From: Treponema sp.
GTDB taxonomy: Bacteria; Spirochaetota; Spirochaetia; Treponematales; Treponemataceae
Assembly (NCBI GenBank): GCA_017645785.1
Contig: JAGCNW010000030.1
Span: 295,222-359,221 of the forward strand
DNA: 64,000 nt
Direction: 5' to 3'
Part shown: positions 32,099 through 41,512 of the stretch, piece by piece
How the letters are laid out: each line of letters begins with the position of its first letter
Position numbering within the stretch: the first letter of the stretch is position 1
Made by a program: the position numbers and the translations under genes
Notes under the pieces: generated by a model
What the model was told of the DNA's origin: nothing
Seen by the model: only the letters and a program-made list of their open reading frames with translations
Databases searched by the model: none

Positions 32099-32928
32099 GC
32101 GGCGTCATAACAATCCTCCACGAGCCGACCGACTCCGAGCCCTTTGTCGTTTTGTCAAAGCCCGCGGGCCTTGCAAGCGCTCCCCTTAACGAAAGAGAAA
32201 GCAAGAACGTCTTGGCAGAATGCGCGCGGCTTTTCCCTTCCGTAAAAAATGTCAAAGGCAAAAAAGCGGTGGAGGGCGGCCTCTTGCACAGAATCGACAC
32301 GGCCACAAGCGGCCTTTTGCTTGTAGCCGCAAGCCAAGAATTTTATGACCACATGATCGCCGCCCAAGAAAAGGGCCTTTTTATAAAAGGCTACCGCGCC
32401 GACTGCGACGTCAACGCCGACAACGCAAACACCCTCGGCGCTTTTCCTCCGCTTGACGCGCAAACCGTTGCCGTCACTTCTTTGTCTTGCAAACAATTTG
32501 TCGCCGATAATTTTTTGCAAGCCCAAAATCCCGCCGCGCTTTGCGGCCTTGAAATTTCTTCTTACTTTAGGCCCTTTGGAAAGGGAAGCAAAGAAGTCCG
32601 GCCGGTTTTGCCGACTTCAAATGTCGCCGCGCTAAAAAAAATTGGAAGCAAAAAAATCTATTCGACTAAAATTGCAAAGGCGGAACTTTTAGACAGAAGC
32701 GCGGCCAAGCTTGAATGCAAAATCGCGCAGGGCTACAGGCATCAAGTCCGCTGCCATTTGGCTTGGCTAGGATTTCCTGTGCGCGGCGACAGGCTTTACA
32801 ACTCTTTTTGTCGGGAGGACAGCGCGGCGGACCAAGCGGCGGCTTGCGGCGGCATGCGCTTTGAAGCCTCTTCGCTTGACTTCCCCGACTTGTTTTCGGA
32901 CAAGACTTTTAGGTTTGCTTTAGACTAG
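32095..32928 (+). CDS. RluA-family pseudouridine synthase without S4 domain
   Basis: The 277-residue product lacks an N-terminal S4 domain and starts directly with the catalytic fold: VLSKPAGLASAPLN, then HRIDTATSGLLLVA with the catalytic Asp, and GYRHQVRCHLAWLGFPVRGDRLYN near the end. It is shorter in its core than RluD and more divergent. The substrate (rRNA or tRNA position) cannot be told. It sits directly behind rluD with an ATGA overlap, so this is a tandem pair of related enzymes. Confidence 0.8.
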   Translation: MSGVITILHEPTDSEPFVVLSKPAGLASAPLNERESKNVLAECARLFPSVKNVKGKKAVEGGLLHRIDTATSGLLLVAASQEFYDHMIAAQEKGLFIKGYRADCDVNADNANTLGAFPPLDAQTVAVTSLSCKQFVADNFLQAQNPAALCGLEISSYFRPFGKGSKEVRPVLPTSNVAALKKIGSKKIYSTKIAKAELLDRSAAKLECKIAQGYRHQVRCHLAWLGFPVRGDRLYNSFCREDSAADQAAACGGMRFEASSLDFPDLFSDKTFRFALD

Positions 32929-32959
32929 GCCGCCGCCTTCTTGGGCTTGCAAGCAATTA

Positions 32960-32994
32960 TAGTTTGCCGCCTTTTTAGGCTTTCAAACTATTTT
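32960..32994 (+). terminator. Probable terminator between convergent genes
   Basis: TAGTTTG (32960-32966) pairs with CAAACTA (32984-32990), with an inner GCC/GGC, followed by four T. It overlaps the stop codon of the facing gene. Confidence 0.5.
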
Positions 32995-34394
32995 CGCGCG
33001 CCCTTCAAGCGCAAAATGATTTCGTCCGAGCGCTGAATGAATTGGTTGGCTTCTTGCGAGCCTTCCTGCGCCAAAAGGCCGATCTCTTGCAAAACAGTTT
33101 CTCCGTCCATAATGACAAGGCTTCCGTAAGCTTTTCCAAATTTGATTCTTCCAAACAAATATTTTGGCGCCTTTATCTGGACGGTAATTTTGGCGCCCTT
33201 GGGAACGCAGAGGCCGCCCTTGTCGCTTGCAAGCAGGCGGACAAAAGTTTTTTGCGAGCCGTAAAGGGGGACGATATACTCTGTATTGGAAAAGGCGGCC
33301 GCGTCGTAGCTTTGGAAATTCTTGTGGGCCCATTCCTGCAATTTTGTTCCGTCCTTAAAGCGGTTTGCGTCGCCTTCTGCGCGGCTATTTCCGCTCCCCC
33401 GCATGGTCACCGAGATAAAGCGCTGGCCGCCGCGCTTTGTCGTAAGCGCCAAATTGTAGCCGCTTTCGTCGATGTAGCCGGTCTTGATTCCGTCGCAGCC
33501 TGGCAAGACCCCGACCAGCTTGTTTGTGTTTTCAAATTCAAAGGGAGTCCAAATTTCGTCCGGAATTCCGTTTGAGAAATTTTGCGGTTCTCGTCCCCTT
33601 TGCTCTGGCGGAAGATTTTTTTCTTTTGGATAGACAAAAGTTTTCATAGAATGAAACTTTTCGAGGGCGTCAGGAAAGCGCTTTATGTAGAGGCGGCAAA
33701 AGCTTGCCATCTCGCGGGGAGTGGTCAAGTTCTTTTCCGAATAACCCGAAGGCTCGGCGATGACCGTTTTTTGCAAGCCGATTCCTTTTACCAAATCGTT
33801 CGCGTCCCTTAAAAAGTCGTCCATCGTTCCAAAGAGCGCGCTGGCAATTGCCGCCGCCGCGTCGTTCCCGCTTGCCACGCTAAGGCCTGTCAAGAGTTCC
33901 TCCAGCGTGACAATTTGGCCCTTTCCCAAAAACATCAAGGAGCTTCGCGGTGGAGCGTTTGAGGCCCAAGCTTCCGGCCCCAAGGGAATTGTTGCCCCAA
34001 GATCCGCCTTTCCTTGGCGGACCTTTTCCAAGGCGCATTCAATCAAAAAGAGTTTTGTCATCGAAGCCGGCGGAATCACTTGGTCGGCGTTCTTTTCGTA
34101 AAGGATAAAGCCTGTGGCCGCGTCAAGCAAAATGGCGGACTCTGCGTTAAGGTCAAAGTCGGCCGCTGGCGCCTTGTAGGGCAGGGGCCTCAAAATTGCC
34201 CGTCTTTCGGGAATGGCGGCGTCAAGTTTTGCGTAAAAGAGGCTTTCTTCCTCAGGGCTTAGGGGCGGAAGGCTTTTTACGGACCTGTCAATCGCCTGGT
34301 TCCTTGTAAACAAGAAGAAAATAAAGCTGATGGCTAGAAAAAGCGGCAAAAAGGCCGCCGCGTTGGAAATTTGCCTTTTTTTTGCGGAACTCAT
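32988..34394 (-). CDS. dacA: D-alanyl-D-alanine carboxypeptidase (PBP5/DacA family)
   Basis: The ~468-residue product has an N-terminal membrane segment (FLPLFLAISFIFFLF) and a serine-type peptidase S11 domain. The three active-site motifs are SMTK (PPASMTKLF), SGN (VASGNDAA) and KTG (GIKTGYIDESG), followed by a PBP5-type C-terminal beta domain. It trims the terminal D-Ala of peptidoglycan stem peptides. The ATG at 34394 (MSSAKKRQ) is preferred. TAGTAT on the minus strand (34408-34403) would start a transcript within two bases of it, so the leader is almost absent. It fits with alr (52702), femAB and rodA as cell-wall genes in the window. Confidence 0.9.
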   Translation of the reverse strand: MSSAKKRQISNAAAFLPLFLAISFIFFLFTRNQAIDRSVKSLPPLSPEEESLFYAKLDAAIPERRAILRPLPYKAPAADFDLNAESAILLDAATGFILYEKNADQVIPPASMTKLFLIECALEKVRQGKADLGATIPLGPEAWASNAPPRSSLMFLGKGQIVTLEELLTGLSVASGNDAAAAIASALFGTMDDFLRDANDLVKGIGLQKTVIAEPSGYSEKNLTTPREMASFCRLYIKRFPDALEKFHSMKTFVYPKEKNLPPEQRGREPQNFSNGIPDEIWTPFEFENTNKLVGVLPGCDGIKTGYIDESGYNLALTTKRGGQRFISVTMRGSGNSRAEGDANRFKDGTKLQEWAHKNFQSYDAAAFSNTEYIVPLYGSQKTFVRLLASDKGGLCVPKGAKITVQIKAPKYLFGRIKFGKAYGSLVIMDGETVLQEIGLLAQEGSQEANQFIQRSDEIILRLKGARK

Positions 34395-34463
34395 ATATCC
34401 AAATACTAGCATATTTCGTCTTTTTGCGCTAGAATAGCGTAATTCAATCTAAAGGAGTTGTAT

Positions 34464-35780
34464 ATGGCAGAAAGCAATTCAAGCGTCCTTATGCCTGGCG
34501 ACAAGCCGCCTTTGGCAAAATGGATTCCTTTGAGTTTTCAGCACGTATTCGCGATGTTCGGCGCCACAATTTTGGTTCCGATTCTAACTGGTTTGAGCAC
34601 TTCGACCGCCTTGTTTACGGCCGGAACTGGAACGCTCCTGTACATCTTGATTACAGGCGCCAAGGTTCCGGCTTTTTTAGGCTCTTCGTTCGCTTTTATT
34701 CCGGCCCTTATCGCCATCGGCAAGGAATACGGCGTTCCGTACGCTATGGGCGGAGCGATTTTCGCCGGCGTCTTCTACGCGATTGTCGCGCTTATCGTTC
34801 GCTTTGCGGGCAAGAAATGGATTGACGTCGCCCTTCCGCCGGTAGTAATCGGTTCGGTAATCATCGTAATCGGAATGTCGCTCGCTCCTACAGCCGTAAG
34901 CGAAGCCTTTTACTTGAACAACGAGTACTCTTTGGTTGCCCTAAGCATCGCCGCCGTGACTCTCGCAATCTCGGTTTTCGCCACAATCTTCCTCAAAGGC
35001 TTTTTCAACACCCTTTCGATTTTGATCGGCCTTATCGGCGGCTACTTGTTCACCTTGATAATGGGCTGCTTTTTCCCTGCCTATCATTTGATTGACTTTG
35101 CTTCGGTTCAAGAGGCCAAGTGGTTCGCGCTTCCGTTCTTGCAGTACGATGCCGCCGGCCAGGCCTTTTGGCAGGCTCCCAAGTTCAACCTTGTAGCGAT
35201 CCTTACTTTTGTAATCGTTTCAATCTCAACAATTTGCGAGCACATGGGCGACACGCTCACAACCAGCAAAGTTGTCGGAACTGACTTTTACAAAGACCCC
35301 GGACTTCACCGCACCTTGCTCGGAGACGGCGTCGCCACCGCTTGGGCCGCTCTTTGGGGAGGCCCGCCGAACACAACTTACGGCGAGAACATCGGCGTTA
35401 TGGCCATCACAAAGGTTTACTCAGTTTGGGTAATCGGAGGAGCGGCCGTCATCGCGGTAATCCTTTCGTTCTGCCAAAAGTTTGGAGCGGTAATCCAGAC
35501 AATTCCGACTCCGGTTTTGGGCGGAATCTGCACCTTGCTCTACGGCCTTATCGCTTCCAGCGGACTTAGAACTTTGGTCGACGCCGGCGTTGACTACCAG
35601 GAAAAGCGCAACCTTACGATTTCTTCCGTCATTATGGTAATTGGAATCGGCGGCGGCGTCTTGCAGTTTATGGTCGGAAGCTTCAAGTTCTCCCTTGGCG
35701 GAGTCGCTTTGGCCACTGTAGTCGGCATTTTGCTCAACTTGATCATTCCCAAAAACAAGTCAGGCGAAATTCAAGCGTAA
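34464..35780 (+). CDS. uraA: Uracil/xanthine-type permease (NCS2 family, UraA-like)
   Basis: The 438-residue protein has about 14 membrane segments and the NCS2 features: PLSFQHVFAMFGATILVP at the start, SSFAFIPALIAIG, and the substrate-site helix SISTICEHMGD with the conserved Glu. GDGVATAWAALWGGPPNTTYGENIGVMAIT is the NCS2 signature (TTYGEN). Uracil is the likely substrate, with proton symport. Shine-Dalgarno AAAGGAG precedes the ATG at 34464; TAGAAT at 34430-34435 is a plausible -10. Its terminator and a palindromic repeat lie downstream, inside the end of the facing RND gene. Confidence 0.9.
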   Translation: MAESNSSVLMPGDKPPLAKWIPLSFQHVFAMFGATILVPILTGLSTSTALFTAGTGTLLYILITGAKVPAFLGSSFAFIPALIAIGKEYGVPYAMGGAIFAGVFYAIVALIVRFAGKKWIDVALPPVVIGSVIIVIGMSLAPTAVSEAFYLNNEYSLVALSIAAVTLAISVFATIFLKGFFNTLSILIGLIGGYLFTLIMGCFFPAYHLIDFASVQEAKWFALPFLQYDAAGQAFWQAPKFNLVAILTFVIVSISTICEHMGDTLTTSKVVGTDFYKDPGLHRTLLGDGVATAWAALWGGPPNTTYGENIGVMAITKVYSVWVIGGAAVIAVILSFCQKFGAVIQTIPTPVLGGICTLLYGLIASSGLRTLVDAGVDYQEKRNLTISSVIMVIGIGGGVLQFMVGSFKFSLGGVALATVVGILLNLIIPKNKSGEIQA

Positions 35781-38647
35781 AAACTGTCATTGCCCGGCTT
35801 GACCGGGCAATCTTTTCGTCCGACAGCGCCCTGACATTTTGTCGGGGCGTTTTTTTTGCGCCTTTCAATTTTAGCCTGAGCGTCGAGCGCGGCGGGAAAA
35901 TACACAAGGCCTGCGAAAACTGACGCAAGAGTTCCAAAAAACATAAAGAAGGCCAAGTCGGACGCAAAGCCTCCGCCTCCGCAAATCATCACGGGAACGG
36001 AAGCAACCAGCGTGGTGGCGGACGACGACAAGACGCTTTTTGAAAGGCTTTTGGCCGCTCTAAATGGATTTTTGTCTCCGCGATTTTTATATTCGCTCAA
36101 AATGTACAAGGCGTTGTTCACGCATAAGCCCGAAATAAAAACCATTCCGACCGCGTCGCCCAAAGTGAGCGGACAAAAAGCGAGAGAGCGCAATAGCAAG
36201 GGGGCCAAAAGCGAAAGGGGAATTGTCGCAAGGATGCAAAGCGCTTGCCAAATCTTTTGGCACTGGGCGCAAACCAAAAAGAATATCGCCGCCGCTCCAA
36301 GCAAAAAGGATGCGAAAATTTTCGCGTAGTTTTCGTCCATCGACTCGTATTCCTTTGGCCAAGAAAAATAATAGCCTTCCGGCAAGTTGAGTTTTTTGAG
36401 GGAGCTTTTTGCGCGCTCAAAGGCTTTTCCGGAATTTTTTGTTTGGACTTCAAGGGTAAAATACGCGGCCCTTTTAAAGTCCTCCCTAAAGATTTTCGAA
36501 GGCCTTTTCGCTTTTTCAAAGCCGCAAAGGGCGGAGACTGGAATCTTTTTTACGACAAGGCTTTTCACGCCCTCAATCGACGCGGCCGCTTCGAAGGCCA
36601 TCGATTCGTTCCCCAAGCGGATGTCCTTTTGACGACCGCCGGCCCACAGCTTTGCGACGACAGGGCCAAAGACGTTCCAGCGCAAAAAATGGGCCAAGTC
36701 TTGAACGCTAAGGCCGTTTTGCCTCAAAAAATCCTTGTTTGGCTTTGCCAAAAAAACAGTCTCGTCTTCCTTAAAGTTCAGGACGACTTGGCCCTTGTTC
36801 TTCGCTACAAAGTCATCCTCTTGCAAAATCCCGGCCGCATCCTGCGCGATTTTTTTGCAAAGGGCGGAATCGTCTCCTAGGACTGCGATTTGCATTTTTT
36901 GGACAATCTTTCTTTTGGGCGGCTCAAGGGGAACGTACAAGGAGGCGGCGAGGCCTTTTCCTTCTTCGCGCAAGAGCTCGCAAACCTTGTCCTTGCGCCT
37001 TGGGCTGTCCAAAACGATTTGCAATTCGGCGCGGCCCCTCTTGGCCTCGCTTTGAACGAATTTTATTCCTTTGATCTTTTGGATTCTTTCCAAAAACGGA
37101 CCGAGGCTTTTGTCCACAAGGTCAAAGCGCTTTTCGGGGTTGAACTCGACTTGCGCGAAAATCACCGTTTCCGAATCCGCCGACTTAAGGTTTTTGGGGA
37201 TAAAAAAGAATAAAAGCGCCGGCAAAATGTATAAAATTTTAGACAAGTTAAGAATCTTTTTATTTGTCTTGTCTGAAAGAATATACAAGTTAAGAAAATT
37301 TTTATGTCCGAAACTTTCTTTTGGATCTGTTTTTTGGTTGAAAACAAATGGCGGCAAAAACACCAAGGCCATCGCGCTTGAAAGTCCTATGGATAAGACG
37401 CAAGCCTGGCCAAGAGACTTTATGCCGGGAACAATCGCGTTTAGGGACAAAAGCGGAGCGATGGCCGCAATTGTGGTAAGGCTGGGAATGAGCAAGGCGG
37501 CGGAAGAGCTTTTGCAGTCGTCAAGAACGTATAGGGCCGCGTCGCACATAAGGCCCAACGAAATCGTAAGGCCGCTTATGGTCGCGGAGTCCAAGGGAAT
37601 TCCCAGCGCCGAAAAGGCGGCGGCTGTAAAAAGGGTGTCCAAGGCGGTAAAGGCTAGGGCGGTCATTGTCTTTCTTGCAGACCTAAAGACAAGCCAAACA
37701 GCCGCCGCCAAGGCCGCGAGGGTTTCAAAAAAGGCCGCTAGAATCTTTTTTAGAGCCTTTTCTTGTTCCATTCCGTTGTCGTAGACGATTTTCCAGCCCT
37801 CGCGGCTTTTTAGCGCTTTTCTAAAGAGCGCGCGGGCCTTTTTCGAAACGGCGAGGTTGTGGTTTTCTTCCGAGCTTTTTAGGCTCAACAAGAGGCATTC
37901 TTTTCCGTTCACGCGGACTAGGCTTTCTTTTTTTTGAAACGCTTCCGCAACCTGGCATGATTTTTGAACCTGTGGATTTGCCTTTATGTCTTCAAAAGTT
38001 TCAAACTGGGATTTGTAGGCGGTTTTTTGCTTGCATGCGGCCCGCGCTTGGCCTTCTTGGACATAGTTTGCCAAGTTCCAAGGAAAAAGCTTTGATTGGT
38101 CAATCAACTTGTCGTCAAACGAAAGGTGAATTTCCTTGCTTTCGCCTCCCGACAAAAGCGCCTGGCTTACCCCGTGGATTCCCTTCAGCTCTTGCAAAAG
38201 CCCGGCCGAAATTTCTTCGTGCGAAAAAAGGTCTTTGTCAAAGGCCGCGCAAAAAACGTATTTTGACTCTTGGGCCAAGGCGTAGATTCTTGGATTTTGC
38301 GCGTCTTGGGGAAGGCTTCTTTTCAACTCGTCCGCAGCGGCCGAAACAGCGGCGTAAGAGGGCCTTTCGCTTTTTTCAAAGACAAGGCTTGCGACGCATT
38401 TGGAGCGTTCGCAGACGCAGGAGGCGGAGACAAGACCCGGCAGCCTTGAAATTTTTTCCTCAAAAGGCATCGCGACAAGTTTTTCGATTTTTTCCGCGTC
38501 CATTCCGAACCATTCGAATTCCACCGCGTAGTTTTCGCATTCGCTTGGAGGCGCCTTGGACAAGCGGAGATTTTTTAGCGAGTAGACAGACAAAAAGGCT
38601 AGGCAAAGCAGCGCGAAGCCCGCCTTTGTTTTGCTTTTAAAAATCAT
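35771..38647 (-). CDS. RND-family transporter, first of a pair (C-terminus extended through a repeat)
   Basis: A 958-residue RND pump, shorter than the usual ~1,030. It has twelve membrane segments, with large periplasmic loops after TM1 and TM7. TM4 shows GLMCDAALYVLDD: one Asp of the usual DD pair is kept, the second is Ala. TM10-12 include ISGLCVNNALYILSEY. The ATG overlaps the stop of the upstream RND gene (ATGA) with GGAGC before it. Odd features: the last ~22 residues (KCQGAVGRKD-CPVKPGNDSFYA) are encoded by the uraA terminator and a palindromic repeat, and the stop codon lies inside uraA. An AT-rich repeat lies near residue 450. Last gene of the nine-gene locus. Confidence 0.85.
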   Translation of the reverse strand: MIFKSKTKAGFALLCLAFLSVYSLKNLRLSKAPPSECENYAVEFEWFGMDAEKIEKLVAMPFEEKISRLPGLVSASCVCERSKCVASLVFEKSERPSYAAVSAAADELKRSLPQDAQNPRIYALAQESKYVFCAAFDKDLFSHEEISAGLLQELKGIHGVSQALLSGGESKEIHLSFDDKLIDQSKLFPWNLANYVQEGQARAACKQKTAYKSQFETFEDIKANPQVQKSCQVAEAFQKKESLVRVNGKECLLLSLKSSEENHNLAVSKKARALFRKALKSREGWKIVYDNGMEQEKALKKILAAFFETLAALAAAVWLVFRSARKTMTALAFTALDTLFTAAAFSALGIPLDSATISGLTISLGLMCDAALYVLDDCKSSSAALLIPSLTTIAAIAPLLSLNAIVPGIKSLGQACVLSIGLSSAMALVFLPPFVFNQKTDPKESFGHKNFLNLYILSDKTNKKILNLSKILYILPALLFFFIPKNLKSADSETVIFAQVEFNPEKRFDLVDKSLGPFLERIQKIKGIKFVQSEAKRGRAELQIVLDSPRRKDKVCELLREEGKGLAASLYVPLEPPKRKIVQKMQIAVLGDDSALCKKIAQDAAGILQEDDFVAKNKGQVVLNFKEDETVFLAKPNKDFLRQNGLSVQDLAHFLRWNVFGPVVAKLWAGGRQKDIRLGNESMAFEAAASIEGVKSLVVKKIPVSALCGFEKAKRPSKIFREDFKRAAYFTLEVQTKNSGKAFERAKSSLKKLNLPEGYYFSWPKEYESMDENYAKIFASFLLGAAAIFFLVCAQCQKIWQALCILATIPLSLLAPLLLRSLAFCPLTLGDAVGMVFISGLCVNNALYILSEYKNRGDKNPFRAAKSLSKSVLSSSATTLVASVPVMICGGGGFASDLAFFMFFGTLASVFAGLVYFPAALDAQAKIERRKKNAPTKCQGAVGRKDCPVKPGNDSFYA
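35786..35816. repeat. Palindromic repeat, copy 3 (single unit)
   Basis: GTCATTGCCCGG-CTTGA-CCGGGCAATC followed by TTTT, just after the uraA stop. On the minus strand it encodes DCPVKPGNDS at the end of the RND protein. Confidence 0.85.
35827..35857 (+). terminator. Intrinsic terminator of uraA
   Basis: CGCCCTGACA (35827-35836) pairs with TGTCGGGGCG (35840-35849; one T-G pair) and is followed by eight T. It lies within the C-terminal codons of the facing RND gene. Confidence 0.85.
37224..37291. repeat. AT-rich element with 42-base period, copy in the RND gene
   Basis: AAAATGTATAAAA (37224), six bases, ACAAGTT (37243), and ACAAGTT again 42 bases on (37285). The same three blocks with identical spacing occur in mfd at 60442. 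The segment is much richer in A and T than the flanking code. Confidence 0.5.
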
Positions 38648-41511
38648 TTTTTGCTCCAATATAAAATGTTTGGAACCATTATCAAGGCTGCCGCTGTCGA
38701 AAAAGCTAGGCCGCCTGCCACCGCCAATGACAAGGAGCTTTGTGGATTTGTTCCAAAGGGATCAAAGGCAAATGGCAAAAGGGACGCGATTGAGGTGGCG
38801 CTGGTAATAAAAACCGTTGACGTTTTTTTTCCGCCGCTTTCATGCAAGATGATTGTGTTGTTCACCGCCGTTCCAAACAAAAGCATAAAGGCGACTATCG
38901 TATTAATGTTCAGCGAAGATGCAAAGACAAAAAGGACAAGCGCGGCTCCAAAAAAACTTGGCGGAAGCGCCGTCAAATAATAAAGGGGCATGCGAAGCGA
39001 TTCTGTTTGCGCTCCAAGGACGCAATACAAAAGCGCCAGAACAAGAAGGAGCAAAAAGACTCCGTTTGAAAACAGTGACTTTAGGCCTTCCGCCTGTATT
39101 GACACAAGGCGTTTTCTTGTCTCTTTGGGAGCGGAAGTTGCGGCGGCCGCTTTTATGATTTTCGCGTCTTTTCCGTCCCGCCTAAAAAGGGCGGCTTCTT
39201 CTTTTTCCGTTTTCCATTCGCCCAAGGCGCCAAGCTCAACGGGCGAAGATCCCAAAATAATTTTGAGACGTTCCAACTTGTCTTCTGAGTCGTATTCTTT
39301 TTCATTAAATTGAACGGTCATTGGAATTTCACGGCCGTTTTCAAAATAAGATGATGCGGCCGCTCCCTCAAAGGCTTTGCGCATGGATTCTGCCAGTTGG
39401 CTTGGAGTGACTTTGACTTTTTCCATAAGTTTTTTGTTGGCCTTGAAGGTTTTTTGCTCGGACATTTCGAAGGGAAAAAAGTTATTTCCAAAAATTTTTT
39501 CGCATTCGTTTAAAAGGCTTTCTTCGCCGTCGGCGGAAAACAAAAAATCATTTGACATTTCAAGCCGTTCGGAAATCAAGTCTTTGCTTTCTTGCAAGGA
39601 ATGCTCAAGGCCAAAATTGTCAAGAATTTCTTTTACTGTTTTTTTGCATTTTTTGACATTGCGGGCGGTAATTTTTATAACCGCGCTTTCTTTTTTGTTT
39701 TCCGCGTTTGTAAAAAAATTTTGGTCTTCTTTTTCAAAGCCTCCTTGCGAGTAAACGCTTTGGATTCCTTTTATATCTTGGATTCGGCGGCAGAGAGCCT
39801 TTGTTTTGCTTTCGACAAGCTTTATGTCCGTTCCTGTCGGAAAAAATATTTTTTCGCAAAAAGAATTTTCCCGCGTCTTGGGCTGGAACTCTTTTTTGAT
39901 CGGAATCAAAATCAAAAAGGCGGCCAGCGTAAAAAAAAGCGCCGAGGCGGGGCAGAGGAGGCGTTTTTTGTTTGTTCTTTGCAAAATCCTTTGCCTATGC
40001 TTTTCAAGCCAAGAAAAATCCATCGTTTCAGCCCTGGACAATTCCCCCTTAAGAAAGAGAACGCAAATGGCCGGAAGGACCCCGAACGAATACACAAGCG
40101 AAAAAGCAAGTCCTGACATAAGGCTTATCGCCAAATCCAAAAAGAGCTCTCCAATGATTCCGCCTATAAAACACAAGGGAATAAAAACTATGGCGCTTGT
40201 GAGCGTTGACGCTGTGTTTGACAGCCTCGCTTGCAAAAAGGCTTCTTCCAGATTTTTAGAAAAGTCCTTGTCTGCTTTCTTTCCGATCGCGCCTTCTAGG
40301 GCGACAATGCTGTTGTCCACAATCATTCCCAAAGAAATCGTCATTCCCGAAATCGAAATTATGTTCAGGCTTCGTTTAAAGGCCAGCAAAACAAGGCTTG
40401 TGAACAAGAGGCTAAAGGGAATGACCGCCGCGACGGCGAGGGAAATCTTTACAGACTTAAAGAATAGAAAGAGCAATAAAAGGGCTGCCGCCGTTCCAAC
40501 AAGGGCGTTTGCCGCGAGGCTTTTTATTGTCCGCCGTATTTCCTTTGAGCTGTCGTTTTCTATGACAAACTCGTAATTTGGATTTTCATTTTTGATTTCG
40601 TAAAGCAGGGCACTTATTTTTTTTGAAAGCTTTAGCGGGCTTTTGCCTTTTTTACAAAATACCAAAAGGGCGGCGCAGCGTTCGCCTTGCCAATGGCAAA
40701 AAGAGTCAAAGTCTTTTTGCGCTTTTTTTACAAAGGCCAAATGCTTTAGCTTTAAGGGGCCTTCGTTTGTCTTCAAGTTTGTTTCCAAAATGTCGCCAAA
40801 ATTTTTAAAGGAACCTTCTGTCTTGAGCAAAATGTCGTTCTCTCCGTCCTCAATGCTTCCGGCTGGGTAGTCAAAATTTGAAAGGCTCAAGTCTTGGGCG
40901 ATTTGGCCCAGCGAAAGTCCGTAGTAGGACGAAAGGTTTGAGTCCACTACAATTTTTATTTCGGGCTCCGCAAGGCCAAAAGTTTTCGCTCCGCCGCTTT
41001 CTTCCAAGACCAAGACTCTTCGCTTCAATTCATATTTTACAAAGGCGCTCGCTTCGGCCATGTTTCCGTTTTTTGGAGCCACTAGAATTTTTATCGCCTT
41101 GTCGTCGCTTTCGGGCGCTTTTTGCGCCGAGGCTTTTGGGCAGTCTTGGGGCAAAAAGTCCGCCGCGGAGTCCAAAATCGCCTTTGTTTCCAGCAGGGCA
41201 AGGTCTGCGTCGACGTTCCACTTTAACTCAATCTTTATCGCGGCTTGTCCGTCCCTTGAAAGCGACTCGATTTTTTTTACGCCCTTTAAGCTGGCAAGAT
41301 TTTCTTCAAGGGGAATTGTGACCAAGCGGCGGACTTCTTTTGCCCGGGCGCCTTGGTAATTTACGGTGACGATTATGACTCTTTCTTTCGCTTCTGGAAG
41401 AAGGTCCACGTTCAGCATAAAGGGGGCGACCGCGCCCAAGAGAATGGCAAGGCAAAAATACATTAGCGCCGAAACCGGCCGCTTTATCGAAAAATCAATT
41501 AGTTTTTTCAT
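38644..41511 (-). CDS. RND-family transporter, second of a pair
   Basis: The 955-residue protein has a full RND layout: TM1 (VSALMYFCLAILLGAVAPF), porter domain with VTVNYQGARAKEVRRLVTIPLEE, TM2-6, TM7, second porter loop and TM8-12. TM4 reads GMIVDNSIVALE, with one Asp kept and the second Asn, as in many single-Asp RND proteins. TM10 has GTAVNNTIILHESG. It starts one base after the stop of the upstream lipoprotein gene. Together with the next gene it forms a pair, as in heteromeric MdtBC-like pumps. Whether it exports drugs, lipids or surface material is unknown; the lipoprotein neighbours hint at envelope cargo. Confidence 0.88.
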   Translation of the reverse strand: MKKLIDFSIKRPVSALMYFCLAILLGAVAPFMLNVDLLPEAKERVIIVTVNYQGARAKEVRRLVTIPLEENLASLKGVKKIESLSRDGQAAIKIELKWNVDADLALLETKAILDSAADFLPQDCPKASAQKAPESDDKAIKILVAPKNGNMAEASAFVKYELKRRVLVLEESGGAKTFGLAEPEIKIVVDSNLSSYYGLSLGQIAQDLSLSNFDYPAGSIEDGENDILLKTEGSFKNFGDILETNLKTNEGPLKLKHLAFVKKAQKDFDSFCHWQGERCAALLVFCKKGKSPLKLSKKISALLYEIKNENPNYEFVIENDSSKEIRRTIKSLAANALVGTAAALLLLFLFFKSVKISLAVAAVIPFSLLFTSLVLLAFKRSLNIISISGMTISLGMIVDNSIVALEGAIGKKADKDFSKNLEEAFLQARLSNTASTLTSAIVFIPLCFIGGIIGELFLDLAISLMSGLAFSLVYSFGVLPAICVLFLKGELSRAETMDFSWLEKHRQRILQRTNKKRLLCPASALFFTLAAFLILIPIKKEFQPKTRENSFCEKIFFPTGTDIKLVESKTKALCRRIQDIKGIQSVYSQGGFEKEDQNFFTNAENKKESAVIKITARNVKKCKKTVKEILDNFGLEHSLQESKDLISERLEMSNDFLFSADGEESLLNECEKIFGNNFFPFEMSEQKTFKANKKLMEKVKVTPSQLAESMRKAFEGAAASSYFENGREIPMTVQFNEKEYDSEDKLERLKIILGSSPVELGALGEWKTEKEEAALFRRDGKDAKIIKAAAATSAPKETRKRLVSIQAEGLKSLFSNGVFLLLLVLALLYCVLGAQTESLRMPLYYLTALPPSFFGAALVLFVFASSLNINTIVAFMLLFGTAVNNTIILHESGGKKTSTVFITSATSIASLLPFAFDPFGTNPQSSLSLAVAGGLAFSTAAALIMVPNILYWSKK

Positions 41512-41512
41512 A

